This document shows, piece by piece, positions 1 through 10,360 of a DNA stretch of 64,000 nt; the stretch's first letter is position 1; the number at the start of each line of letters is the position of its first letter. This DNA comes from Gigaspora rosea (lineage: Eukaryota > Glomeromycota > Glomeromycetes > Diversisporales > Gigasporaceae), in contig QKWP01000485.1 in assembly GCA_003550325.1 (NCBI GenBank), positions 34,207 to 98,206 on the forward strand, written 5' to 3'. The translations under genes were made by a program, and so were the position numbers. Under the pieces are notes generated by a model. The model did no database searches, was not told the origin of the DNA, and saw only the letters and a program-made list of their open reading frames with translations.

Positions 1-447
1 TTTTCTCTGCATTAGTGTCATTATTGTTATAGTTCTCATTGCTTTTATTATCTTTGTTCTTTGAGCCTTTAGTTCTTTTCTTTATATATATAAAAATTTT
101 TAATTTTTTTATTTTATTTTTTTTTTCGCTAAGCATGAAATTGGTATTGGGTATATAGAATTTTGATACCATAATATTGTAATAATTGACTGCGTTTAAT
201 AAATTAAATTAATAAAATATTATATACATATCGAAAAAATTATATAATTATTACTTTGGGCTCCATAGGATCAGATCTGAGCTGAGTATGTTAAAACCAG
301 CTTTAATTGGTTTTAATATATAAAAATAAACCTAGTTCCAACCTCTATAAAAAAAAAAGCAAACTATGTGATCAAGTTTGAATAGCCGATCATGGGGTCA
401 CTAATGGTGATGGATTGCTATAAACTAATGCTCTAGATTTAAATAGA
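1..447. other. AT-rich flank left of the Helitron array
   Basis: No gene or RNA is visible here. The first 130 bases are T-rich, followed by AT-rich spacer. The sequence just left of the CTAG at 448 does not match the conserved Helitron 5' end found at the other three junctions. It is therefore most simply the flank outside the array, or an unrelated sequence joined to it. Confidence 0.5.
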
Positions 448-1234
448 CTAGTGTTAGGTGCCCGGGCATTGCCGCAGGCTAGTGGTATTAATGTTTTTTA
501 TCTGGGTTCAAAATAAACCCAATTTTGGTTCAAATGAACCTGATTTTGGTTCAAATAAACCCGAACTTGGTTCAATAGAAGCTGATATTGGTTTAAATGA
601 CCTGATCTTGGTTTAAATAAACCGATCTTTGTTCATTTGAACCCGATCTTGGTTCACTTGAACCCGATCTTGGTTCTTGAACCCGTTCTTGGTTTATTTG
701 AACCCAGTTATGGTTCATGTGAACCCGATCTTAGGTCATTAACCCAATTTTGGTTCATTTGAACCTGATCTCGGTTTATTTGAACCTGATTTTGGTTCAA
801 ATGAACCCGATGCTAGTTACGAACCTGAGTTTGGGTCATTTGAACCCGTTTTTGGTTCAATGTACCCGATCCGAACCTGGTCCAGCAGAGTTTGAATTTT
901 TGTGTAACCTACCCATTTTCATAGGAACACAAAAGCTGACCTTTATTTTTGGTTAGAGTTTGAAAAAATTCAAGGGTCAATGACCCGGGTAAGAATTTTT
1001 TCAAGGGGCAGGTAGGTGGGAGAAGTAGAGGAAAGAATTTTAAAGATTTTTTTTAAGGGTGGGTGGGTGGGGAGGTTGTGGATAAGAATTTTTTATATAT
1101 TTTCATGTGAATTAATTGGGTAATATTTTGGGGTAATAAGAATAGGACCTTTAAAAATTCAAGGGTCCTTAATATTAAACCCAACTGAAGCGCCCTTAAA
1201 TAGTGACGGAGAACTGTGCTTTAGAAGGGATAGA
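448..1234 (-). mobile_element. Short non-autonomous Helitron (unit 0 of the tandem array)
   Basis: This 787-bp unit begins on the minus strand with TC at 1234-1233. Its first 350 bases match the 5' ends of the two full Helitrons (24650-24991 and 62900-63280). It ends with a GC hairpin (460-479) and CTAG at 448. It holds no coding sequence, only the 5' subterminal region, a degenerate minisatellite and about 50 bases of 3' end. It reads as an internally deleted derivative of its neighbours that relies on their proteins. Its 5' TC abuts the CTAG of unit A with no intervening base. Confidence 0.75.
485..870. repeat. Degenerate GGTTC/GAACC minisatellite
   Basis: About sixteen variants of a roughly 22-24 bp unit built on GAACCCGATCTTGGTTCA follow one another, with substitutions and length changes. 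Each unit contains the near-palindrome GGTTCAnnTGAACC, so the array can form many small hairpins. The same motif is present once near 24640 and about six times at 62835-62960, at the equivalent place in each Helitron. Copy number is therefore variable within the family's 5' subterminal region. Confidence 0.85.
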
Positions 1235-1266
1235 CTAGTGCTAGAACCCAGGCATTGCTCCGGGTT
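1235..1266 (-). other. Helitron 3' terminus (hairpin + CTAG), unit A
   Basis: On the minus strand, stem AACCC/GGGTT (1245-1266) is followed 6 nt later by CTAG at 1238-1235. The next bases, TCTATCCC, start unit 0. A subterminal hairpin plus CTRR is the canonical Helitron replication terminator. Confidence 0.8.
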
Positions 1267-1392
1267 GAGGTTTTTAATTGTTCTTTATTTTAGTATTAAT
1301 TTTATTTTAAATTTTAATTATTAGATTAAAAATATATATATATAAAATAATAAAAAATGTTTCTAACTGTAAATAAATGTTAGGTCTTAAGA

Positions 1393-1470
1393 GTGTGGCA
1401 ACTTAGAGAAGTTGGTAAGTTGTCACCTCACAAGTGGCAGGTCTAGGGTTCAAATCCTACTGACGACGCT
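1393..1470 (+). other. tRNA-Val(CAC)-like pseudo-tRNA with A and B boxes
   Basis: The anticodon arm folds as stem GTCAC/GTGGC around loop CTCACAA, giving anticodon CAC at 1429-1431. The D-arm contains TAGAGAAGTTGG (1404-1415), which matches the A box at nearly every position. GGTTCAAATCC (1447-1457) is a perfect B box. The T-stem is short (TAGG/CCTA) and the acceptor stem pairs poorly. It is therefore a tRNA-derived Pol III promoter head rather than a working tRNA. Confidence 0.65.
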
Positions 1471-2060
1471 TTGAAAAAATAAACCTGTGTTCCGATAACT
1501 ATTTTCTGTCGATCGGTTGAGTACATTACCTGTAGTCCTTGGTTACGATCTCGAATGGGAGCTTTCGGGTGAAGTTGTGCCTCATGACACAGACAAATCC
1601 AAGGAACCAGGGAAACAGAAACCCATTTGGCAAGACCCAAGTAAGGAGGTAGCAAAGATCTTTAACGGTGCTACCAAAACCAGAATATTGGACCAGTGCC
1701 GAAGTACAAGACGTTGTCCTTGGGGACAAGGTCTACTAACCTGGCTACTGGAGTCGCACCGAAGGAAAAGAACCATGTTGAGGAATTGGGGACCAGGGGG
1801 AGAAAAACCATGATGGCATCTAATGCCGGTGTTAGAACTGTAAAAACGTATGAAACGTATAATGATGATAACTCTTGACCCTGCAATCCAATTTTAATGA
1901 AACTACTACCATCGTGACCATCTCGATGAGAGCTTTCAAATGGTACTATAAACATCACGATTGGACCGTTCTAGCTCAACCTAGTCAAAACTGAATGATT
2001 GGTCTTTACAAAACGTCCTGCTGCACCCAAATCTTATTGGTCGATCAATACTGAGCCACC

Positions 2061-2450
2061 TGTGACACTGAAATATCAGACATTTCGAGTAATCCTAGAT
2101 ATTTCAGTTAATCACAGATATGTCTGACATTTTAGACATATTAGACATTTTGGACATAACAGTTTTGACAGATATAATTAACATATTTAATATAGCTGAT
2201 ATTTAGGATACAGTATATGTGTTATATTTATTATCTTTATTATATTCATTATAACTATTATATTTAGCATTAGCATATATCAAATCTATCGATTATATAG
2301 ATTTCTTTATTTCTTATTGTATTTATTTATATTGGACAAATATGTATAAATACTCAAAGTTTTTCCTTTGCTAAAAAGCAGAGTGAAGAATCTCTGGTTT
2401 ATTTAATAAAGAATAAGTGAAGTAGTGTGTCTTCACTGAAATACAATTGC
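2061..2450 (+). other. LTR-like segment inside the retroposon body (tentative)
   Basis: The segment begins TGTGACACTGAAATATCAG, has short repeats of GACATnTTAGACAT, a TATAAATA at about 2344 and an AATAAA at about 2405. That is the order of signals in a compact LTR. I could not find a matching end or a flanking duplication, so this is only a resemblance. Confidence 0.25.
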
Positions 2451-2519
2451 ACAATTCTTAGTATCCTCATATACTATTAATTGTAGCCTCTTTTATGATT
2501 GCAAATCCCCCAAGTCTCT

Positions 2520-3014
2520 TTACAAAATACTGCCCAAATAACAGTATCCCTTCCGCTCTTGCATACCACAGTAATTAGTGTAAATACATAAAGTGTCTCC
2601 TTGCATTAGTCGCTCTGTCTCTAGCATTTCTCTAAAGAGGTAGAAATCTAGGTTGATACCAGGTAGATCAACCCTTCTAGGCCAACTGGATTGGAAGTTT
2701 GAGAAAATCAGTGAAGGACCGGTAGGAAAGTGATAGTGGGTACCGGGGTTGGAGCAAACCTTACAAGGGCAGAAGTAGGTATTAGTAAGAGACAGGGGTA
2801 ACTCTGTCTCACAAGTGTTGGCCTCGGTCATAGCGATAAGTACCGAAGTGTAGGTGGATACCTGATATGGGACAGGTACTGCTCTACCAAGTTTCCTATC
2901 GAGGTTAACAGGACTAGGAATACCTAAGACAACAGATAAGTATCCAGAACTTGCTGACTGACTAATGTAATGGGCATGTTCTGGTAATACAAGATGGGTT
3001 GGCAGGCAGAACAT
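2520..3014 (-). CDS. Hypothetical 164-codon open frame, doubtful
   Basis: The frame is open for 164 codons, which is long for this AT-rich window, but the segment is locally less AT-rich and long frames are more likely by chance there. The product has a small Cys/His cluster (FCPCKVCSNPGTHYH) and no recognised domain, signal peptide or membrane segment. It lies antisense to the direction of the surrounding retroposon. I do not recognise it, and it may be chance or a fragment of captured sequence. Confidence 0.2.
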   Translation of the reverse strand: MFCLPTHLVLPEHAHYISQSASSGYLSVVLGIPSPVNLDRKLGRAVPVPYQVSTYTSVLIAMTEANTCETELPLSLTNTYFCPCKVCSNPGTHYHFPTGPSLIFSNFQSSWPRRVDLPGINLDFYLFREMLETERLMQGDTLCIYTNYCGMQERKGYCYLGSIL

Positions 3015-3020
3015 GAATCA

Positions 3021-3285
3021 GAGGGTTTAGATAGGCAATTCCCGTAGTTGGGTTGCAGGTATGGCAGCTAGTGTAGAACTCTTGGGTGGACCACTTAAAT
3101 TAGATACCAAAAGTGTACATGTGGCTAGATGCATCCTCGTCTAGTGGATAAGAGGGTTTAAATAGGCAATTCCCATAGTTGGGTTGCAGGTATGGCAGCT
3201 AGTGTAGAACCCTTGGGCAGACCACGTAAATTAGACACCAAAAGTGTATGTGTGGCTAGATGTATCCTTGTCTATATAATAAATG
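3021..3285. repeat. Two tandem copies of a 131-bp unit
   Basis: A unit starting GAGGGTTTAGATAGGCAATT at 3021 repeats at 3152 with about a dozen substitutions. It lies just upstream of the A-rich tail of the retroposon, so it is a duplication of the 3' part of its body. Confidence 0.85.
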
Positions 3286-3400
3286 CCAGTATTTCCCCTA
3301 GAGGATACCGACGGCCCTAATATCTTGAATAAAATTCCTAAGTCTCAAAACAGGTACTTTAATAAAAAAAAATAAAAAAAATAAATGTTAGGTCTTAAGA

Positions 3401-4016
3401 TAATTTTTAGACCTTATAATTGTTAGATTAAAGTTATATATATAAAAACCCCATCCCAAAGCTCAACATGAAAACTAACCCTAACCCTAACCATTAGGTT
3501 TCAAGATTATTATTAGGCCTCTTGATTGTTAGTTTAAAGTTATATATATCAATACTCCCTCCCAAAGCTCAATATAATGAAACTGAACCTATAGGCCTTA
3601 TAATTATTTTAGGCCTCATGATTATTAGATTAAAGATATATAAATTATATTTATTAATTATAAATATAAATTAAATTAAATAATAATACTTTTAAAACTA
3701 TTTACAACTATTTACAAATTAATTAAAATTTAAATAATAATATTTTTAAAACTATATACAAATTAAATAAATAATATTAATACTTTTAGAAATTATATAC
3801 AAATTAAATTAATAATATAATACTTTAAAACTATATACAAATTAAATAAATAATAATACTTTTAAATTATATACAAATTAGATTAATTAAATAAAATACT
3901 TTTAAACTATATACAAAATATAAGTATACAAAATTTGAAAATATATACAAAAATTATACAAAAATTATGCAAAATATATACAAATCTATAATCTATAAAA
4001 TATATACAGTACAAAA
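3401..4016. repeat. Helitron A 3' non-coding region with telomere-like motifs and AT repeats
   Basis: This stretch holds no gene. A short CCCTAACCCTAACC run lies near 3480, next to two imperfect copies of a roughly 110-bp unit containing ATTATTAGGCCTC. From 3680 to 3960 a roughly 50-bp unit built on TACTTTTAAAACTATATACAAATTAAAT repeats several times. Both parts recur in unit B/C (26406-27060), and the first part also in unit 4 (63460-63720). They belong to the Helitron, not to a chromosome end. Confidence 0.7.
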
Positions 4017-5347
4017 TTATTCATCAAAAACTTCTCTATATACAATATTTACACCCTCTTTTCCCTCTATATGCCAATCTTTAACCAAGACTTTAATATT
4101 ATCTTTTGACTGAACTCTTGACAAAGCTACATATAATTGCCCATGTAAAAAGACAGGTTTGGGCAAATATAATCTCATAATTGGAATTGTTTGGCCTTGA
4201 GCCTTGTTAATTGACATTGCAAAAGATAATCTAATTGGGAATTGTCTTCTTACAAATTGGAAAGGAAGATTAGAATCTGCTGATGTTAATCTTTGTCGAG
4301 GTATAAAAACTCTTTTCCCTTTGTTGACTCCTGTTATAATTTCAGCATCTAAAACAAATTTATAACAATTTTTGATCATTAATCTTGTACCATTACATTA
4401 TCCTTCAGATGGATCAAGTTTACGTAAAAGAATAACAGGTACATCTTTTTTTAGTACTAAATGATATGGTGGCATTCCACTTGGTGTTAAAGTATTTAAA
4501 AATTCAGTGGGATAAAGACTTTGATCAACTTGATCTTTATCTTCAACTGAGTCAGCAGAAAAGTATTCAAATTCTTCAGTATCAGGAATTTTTTTAAGTA
4601 TTTGTTGATTAATGGCCTCAATATCTACATTTTTTGTTGTAAGAATTGCTCTATCTCTAATATAGTCAGATTTTGATAATTTGTAGTAATATCAGTAAAG
4701 GTCTCTAATATTAAATCATCAATATTTTCACTATCCAAAACTATATTATCAGGCAATCTTATAAAATCTTCACCAATGTCAAAATATGTTGTTACTTTTC
4801 CTTCACCTATATCTAATAAAAAGTCAACAAAGTTTTTTTGTTCAACATCATCTTGTTGTTGAACTCTCATATTAATAGTTAATTGCATAGTTTTAACAGT
4901 TTCCAAAGATATGAAGACTTTAAGCATGCATCAACTATTTGTGGACATGTACCTCGAACTGCTACAGGTAATATTTGTCTAAAATCCCTACCAGGAACCA
5001 TAATCTTCTCTCTAAAAGGTAAATCAGTGTCTGTTAAATCTCTAAAAGTTCTGTCAATAGCTTCAAAAGCAAACCTATTCATCATTGGTGCTTCATTCTA
5101 CAAAATGGCTTTAGCAGTTTGAATTAATTTGGCTAATTCAGCTTGTTTTTCAATATTTAAAGTAGAATTATGATCTACTTTTAATAGAATTTTGAATCTT
5201 GAATGAGCGGTTTTTCCACCCTCATTAATAAGGCAGCAATTCCTGATGATGCTACAGCAATTGCAATTCCATTTAAATGTTTTTTTTGATCTTATATAAG
5301 CCAAGATCAATTTATACAAAAATGTTTTCCAGTTCCTCCAGGGCCAT
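4017..5347 (-). pseudogene. Pif1-like helicase domain, Helitron A
   Basis: Visible motifs in order are a Walker A region at about 5318-5347 (GPGGTGK then a one-base deletion that shifts frame), NEAPMMNRF and GRDFRQILPV (frame 4879-5085, Walker B and motif III), LTINMRV (about 4870) and the C-terminal MSINKAQGQT...LYVALSRV (4017-4379, motifs V and VI). These identify a Pif1/RecD-type SF1B helicase. At least one frameshift and several stops separate the pieces, including TAG for W just before the NEAP motif. Confidence 0.85.
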
Positions 5348-5717
5348 CAACAAAAAATAAAGTTTGTTTAAGTTCACCATTAATTGCTTTTATAATTTCT
5401 TCATAAATTTTTTTTTGATCTTCATTTAAATGTTTTTTATTTAATAAAGTTTTTTCAATTTCATTTTAATCAAAATTTTGTTCTTCAGCAATTAATGTAT
5501 TGTGTTGATGATCTTCTTCTAATAAATCATAATTTATAATTAGAAGACCTGGAAAATCTGAAAGAGCTATTCCATTTTGAATCAAATATTTTTCAATAAG
5601 CACCATTGCTTTTGTAATAGCTAAATCTTTTTCATCTTTTTGATGAATAAAATCTTCAATCAGATGATCAAGAAATTTTTTTCCAAAGATCTTTTATATT
5701 TGCTGGTTGACAGTAAA

Positions 5718-7100
5718 CTAATAGAAAAACAAAAAATGTCTTAGTTGGGAAGGCATATTGTATGTGGCAGCTTCTGCAAGGCAAGTATCACATTCATTAT
5801 CATCATCAACCAAACCAAGTTGAAATGCTACATCTTTATATAAATCATATTTTACACCATTTAATATTTTTAAATCATTAAATGATTTAACACCACTTAC
5901 TACATTTAATAAAACTTTTAAATAAAATCTCTCTGTATCTTTTGGATTAATAAAATACATTCAAGAAATTACTTTATTACCACCTTGTTTTCTTTTTTGC
6001 CAGTTTTTAGTTTTTTATTCCAAGTAAAGTGCTTTGGAATTTGCATATATCTCAAAGATTGAATAAATTCATTGTCAGGATTATCTTTACAAAGTTCAAA
6101 AAATCTTGTTAACTTTGTATGTTTTTCCTTATCAAGATCTTTTGATGATAATGTTTTTGATTTATAAAGAACTTTTTGTTGATCTTCCAAATGTATTGGA
6201 AGTCTAACAACAGTATGAGATCGTTCTTGTAAACCAAAATCAAATAACCTCTATATTCCTTCAGATGCAGAAACATATCTTGCATTTATAAATTTTTCAA
6301 TTTCATCATTTGGATTCTTAAAGATATTAAAACTCTATCCTTCCCTTATATACATATTTGTAAAGATATTTTATAGATTTAATGCTTGAACATATCTCTA
6401 CATTAAGGTGACAGTTATATTTTTGACTTAAATATGGATTATAAGAAACAATCCATCTATTATTAATATCAATTGATGCTCCATGCTTTTTAATAATTCT
6501 TGAATTTTGTTTTCTTCTATAGATAGGGTATCCAGAATTATTTGTAGAAATTTTAGCAGTAAATTCTCTTGGATAATATTTACTGTATTTTCCATCAATC
6601 ATACATGGAGATGATGGATTAATATCTTTTCCACAGGGTCCATGAATCATGTTTCTGCTAACTATTTCATATAGTTTTGGTTGATATTTTTGATCAGGAA
6701 TTTCAGCAGATATAATTTGATCAAAATCTTCAGGAGTTTGTGGTTTATCTTCAGGTGCCAATATAAGTAATATATGAGAATGTGGCACCCTCTTTTTTGA
6801 AATTCAATTACATAACAATATGCAATACTTTTCCTAAAACAGATTTTACAGTTAAATCTTTAATTATTGCATCTAATTTCAATCTAAAAACTCTTGCTAT
6901 CAAATCTGGCCTATCAGCAGCAGTTTGATTTTCTAAAAGTTCATTTTCAATTTTAGCTATTTTGGATTACATGTTACTGTTATAAACAGATCAGGTTTTC
7001 CAAATTGTCTAACAATTGCCATTGAATCTTGATACAATTGTTGATAATATCTTGTAGATCCTGTAAAACTTGATAACAAAATTACTTTTTTTGCCAACAT
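5718..7100 (-). pseudogene. Rep (HUH) domain and linker, Helitron A
   Basis: Frame 6327-6788 starts with PHSHILLILAPED, the His-x-His metal-binding motif of the Helitron Rep nuclease. It continues through MIHGPCG and CMIDGKYSKYYPREF, which are conserved in this family. Upstream (about 6880-7080) are decayed remains of the segment that reads DLFITVTCNPKW in copy B. Downstream pieces (5969-6190 and 5718-5960) form the Rep-helicase linker. The catalytic Tyr region is not confidently placed. Confidence 0.8.
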
Positions 7101-7379
7101 TTTCTGCATTGACTTCTTCAGCATCTTCATTAGAAATCATATCTTTTAATCCTGCATAGATTTCTAATCTTAAATCTTCTTGATGCTTTTTTTGCCAACT
7201 TATATTATTTGTCTCTCATTTTACAAACTGATCTACTATATACTGTTAAAATAATCTGCTTAAAAGATGTATAATACTATTTTCTTTATTTGAGTTTTTA
7301 ATCATGAATCTATAAACTGCAAACTCCTAAGAGATATTGTTAATCTCTTTTTCTTTTTTTGTTGAACCTTTGATGATGT

Positions 7380-8162
7380 TTTATTATTATCATCACCATT
7401 ATTATTATCTTTATTATTATAATTATCAGGTTCAATAACTTCAATAACTTCTTTGCTTTTTTCTTTATCAACCTTTCTTTTTATCTTTTGAGGTTCATTA
7501 TTATCATCATCTTTATCAGAAATGTTTTCAGGTTCAACTTCTTTAACTTCTATTGTTTTTCTTTTCCTATATCAACTTTTCTTTTTCTTTTAGATTCTTC
7601 ATTACCTTTTTCACTTGTTTCATCAATACTCATGAAACTTGTAGCAGATCTAAGAGTTGAACCTTCAAATGTTTGAGATAAGCCTGTATAACTTTTAGAA
7701 CTTGCTTGTGATAAAGTTCCATAGTCAATAGAAATAGATTGTCCTGCTTGGGTTCATATTCTTTATCTTCAAGTATCATTGTTTCATCTTGTTGTATTTC
7801 TGTTTGTTGTTGGACTTCTTTTTGAACTTCTTGCTGAACTTCTTGTTGCCCTTCTTGTTGAATATTTTGTTTGGTTTGTTTTATAAAACTATCAAGTTTT
7901 TTTGCCAAAATTCTTGAAATGGTGCACTTGATGTTTCACTACTTGCCAAACTTGCCAATTCTGCAATAACTTGATCAACAACTTGATCAGCAATTTGTTC
8001 ATAATAATTTTCATCATCATCATCGTTATTATTATTAAAATCATTATCATATTCTTCTTCTTCTTCATTAATGATTTGTTCTAGTCCAACAATTTCTTTA
8101 GCTACAACATCTTTTTTTAATATTCCTCTATGCCAACCATATTTTCCATTAGGGAATAGCAA
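7380..8162 (-). pseudogene. Low-complexity acidic/Gln/basic spacer of Helitron Rep, unit A
   Basis: After a conserved LFPNGKYGWHRGIL (start of frame 7881-8162) the product turns into an Asp/Glu/Asn run. Next come repeats of QQEVQQEVQKEV and then basic blocks of the KRKxxxK type. The conserved Rep sequence resumes only beyond 7380. Copy C (52760-53460) has the same arrangement. The spacer looks disordered, and the KRK clusters could be nuclear-localisation signals (inference). The homologous spacer is where the 22-kb element entered unit B/C. Confidence 0.7.
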
Positions 8163-8178
8163 AGGATATTGTAAAGGA

Positions 8179-9574
8179 TCATATCAGATATGCACCATGT
8201 AATTCAGATATTTTTGTAAATGTGTTATCAAGTCTTTTAACGAGAATATCTCTAGGTTGTATTGTTGGTTCATTATCACAATACATTGTAGCTACTTCTG
8301 AAGCTACTGGTGCATTATATAGTCTCATATCTCTGCCATGAATATTATGTATTGCTATATGCAATACTTGCTTATTTTCATTTTCTATTTCATGATTCTT
8401 TGCATTTTTATAAAATTCTATAAAAGGATTTAAAGAATACAATTCCTTTTGAATTTCTTTCAACAGATTAAAATTTAATTGTTTTTTCATTATTTTATGT
8501 CTTTTGTTGAGTTGATTTTCTAGATTATCAGAATTATAAAAATAAATTTGAGAGAATTTTAGTTGTTCTCCTTCATTTGGCATAAAAGAACTAATTTTAT
8601 GGTATAATGTTCCTTGAATTCTATAAGTATAAACCCTTTCTTTGGCATTTGCAAGATTCTTATCTAGATTGGTACCAATTGATGTAAAAGCAAATAATTG
8701 ATTATATGCTCTTATTTGTGTAACAAATGGACATTAGATTCAGAATCTTTTTCAGTAAGCAATTTTTTAATTGCTGTTGGTGGTGGTGGAAGTGGTGCTA
8801 GCATAACTTGTCCATTCATGCAGCATAGTCCTGGTTTTTCTTGACTCTATTTTAAAGCTCCACAATGTTTACAAATAATGACCATTCCTTCCAACATATG
8901 CCTTCCCTCTATTACATTCTCCTCTTCTATCTCTTCTTTCCTCTCCTCTTCTCCTCCTCTTCTCTTCTTTATTCTTTTTCAATATCTTCCATTTTCTCTA
9001 TTTCTTCCTCTATTTCTTCTACTTCCTCCATCTCCTCTTCTACCTCCTTTTCTTCTTCTACTTCCTTCTTCTCTTCTACCACCTTTTTTTTTCTATCCCT
9101 TCATCATACTCATCTAAGCTACAATGTCCTATTTTATGAAATTGTTTATATTGTTCTTTTTTTTCTTTATATTTTTCTCTATGCCTATCCCTATTTTTTT
9201 GGTTGACTTCTTCTTTCTTCTTATCAGTCATAAATGCTCTAGACTTTTACTGTCTCAATCTAGTAGGTTCTTTTGATTTTGTTCTTGTTCTTGTTCTTGA
9301 TGCTACAGGCAAATTTGCTTTAGATTGAGATCTTGTTCTTGATGCTACAGGCAAATTTGCTTTAGATTGAGATCTTGTTCTTGAAGCAGGTCCTGTTTCA
9401 GAAGATTTAGAAGCTCTTTGCTTTGCAAAAAATTTACTTTGCAGCTCTTATTCTGCCTTTTTGCTTTCATTTTTCTTTATCAGTTTCACCTCCTTCAGGT
9501 ACAGAATATCTATCTAATATTTCCTGAGGTGTAGGCAAGATTTCTTTTCCTTTTCCTTTTCCTTTTTTTGACAT
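8179..9574 (-). pseudogene. N-terminal region of Helitron protein, unit A
   Basis: ATG at 9574 opens with MSKKGKGKGKEILPTPQ, then the frame breaks. Glu/Lys/Val-rich coiled-coil sequence follows (8865-9240 on the opposite strand of the T/C-rich tract). A Helitron-type zinc motif and GLCCMNGQVML segment come next (about 8790-8870). The N-terminal domain MPNEGEQLKFSQIYFYNSDNL occupies frame 8179-8583. The T/C-rich open frames on the plus strand at 8865-9206 are shadows of the coiled coil. Confidence 0.75.
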
Positions 9575-9810
9575 TTTCTTAAAAAATTAAAAAAATAATA
9601 TTTATTAATTATTATTTTTTTTTTTATTCTTAGACAAATCTCGCCAGAGCCTGATAATATATTATTTGTACAGAAAAAGTAAACTATTTCTATATACAAA
9701 AGCTACAAAAGTAGAAAATTACGCCTGATATCAACCGGTTGCCTTGTAGCACCTAATTGCGAGTTGTCGTACCAATTTACGGATAAATCGGAGAGTCTTG
9801 TCAAATCTGT

Positions 9811-10278
9811 CTAAGACCCAGTCCAAAATGGAATTTCACTACTTTGGATATAACTTTTAACCACTACTTGCCACAAACTGTCAGCAGTATGGTTCTTTTC
9901 TTCAATACCCTTTTTACTATCATTGAGTACCAATGTACTCTTTTCTAAACACACTTCGCTTGACCTTGCATTGGTATTGTTGACACTTGTCTTTCCTTTT
10001 CCAGCACTTTTAACTTTTCCTATAGATGTGTATTTCTTCTTGGCCTTTCTTCTTTTCTTCTTAATAGTGATGCCTTCTTCCTTTTCCCAAAGCCCAATAA
10101 GCCAATACCGTTCTTTCCATATAGATTCATAAAAACCATTCCATACTATTGAGACGAAATTCTGCATGAGTGTCTTGGCTATGTTTGCTGAGGTAAGCCG
10201 AAATGTAAGGTGTTCCAAAAGCTTGTTAGGTACTAGACCTCTCATATAACTTCGACGTAGTTCTATGATTTCTTGCAT
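9811..10278 (-). pseudogene. C-terminal end of LINE A ORF2
   Basis: These 155 codons are the tail of ORF2, cut from the rest by the TIR insertion at 10361-12368. The sequence IELRRSYMRGLVPNKLLEHL matches in style the tail of LINE C (about 61780-61850, KLIIQGLVPASLEK). It ends in a Lys-rich stretch (KKKRRKAKKK) that probably helps bind nucleic acid. The product is in frame with a Trp-rich segment typical of the end of these ORF2 proteins. A frame open to 155 codons suggests the LINE decayed only lightly before or after being split. Confidence 0.6.
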
Positions 10279-10360
10279 ATGCGAACACTACCACCAGTTG
10301 GTAGTAACTTACTAGTGGAAGCAAAAACTGGTCTGTGCTACTCAAATTGGACCATGTAAC

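Larger units (their letters stand above)
1393..3380 (+). mobile_element. 2-kb retroposon with a tRNA-Val-like head
   Basis: The element is flanked by a perfect 20-bp target duplication (1373-1392 and 3381-3400, ATAAATGTTAGGTCTTAAGA) and ends in an A-rich tail (from 3361). Removing it restores the sequence seen in the other Helitron copies. It starts with a tRNA-like segment containing both Pol III boxes, as in a SINE. The 1.9-kb body is much longer than a usual SINE and is less AT-rich than its surroundings. The body contains a 131-bp tandem repeat near the 3' end and no convincing protein. It could be a composite SINE that captured unrelated sequence. Mobilisation by a LINE is inferred from the tail and duplication. 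Confidence 0.7.
4017..9574 (-). pseudogene. Helitron Rep-Pif1 helicase gene, unit A (decayed)
   Basis: Reading on the minus strand from ATG at 9574, the order is a Lys-rich start, charged coiled coil, CxxC-type zinc motif, Helitron N-terminal domain, acidic and basic spacer, HUH Rep domain and Pif1-type SF1 helicase, ending at 4017. That is the family's usual order. The protein would nick and join Helitron ends (Rep) and unwind DNA (helicase) during rolling-circle transposition. The reading frame is broken repeatedly. The first frame stops after 36 codons, W in the helicase Walker B segment is TAG, and Walker A has lost one base. Copies B and C lack several of these lesions, so decay was independent. 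Confidence 0.85.

Noticed and set aside
1393..1470. Functional tRNA-Val gene
   Set aside because: The acceptor stem and T-stem pair poorly, and the segment sits exactly at the 5' end of a retroposon bounded by a 20-bp target duplication.
2061..2450. Solo LTR as a firm call
   Set aside because: The right end and flanking duplication could not be found, and the segment lies within a retroposon body with its own clear boundaries.
3478..3495. CCCTAACCCTAACC runs (also at about 25317, 26618 and 63512) as telomere or internal telomere
   Set aside because: They are two to three repeats long and occur at the same place in several Helitron or MITE copies, so they are part of those elements.
8865..9206. 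Ser/Phe-rich plus-strand frames (also 54155-54621) as membrane proteins
   Set aside because: They are the antisense of the Glu/Lys coiled-coil coding tract of the Helitron genes; the T/C-rich strand gives Ser, Phe and Leu in every phase.
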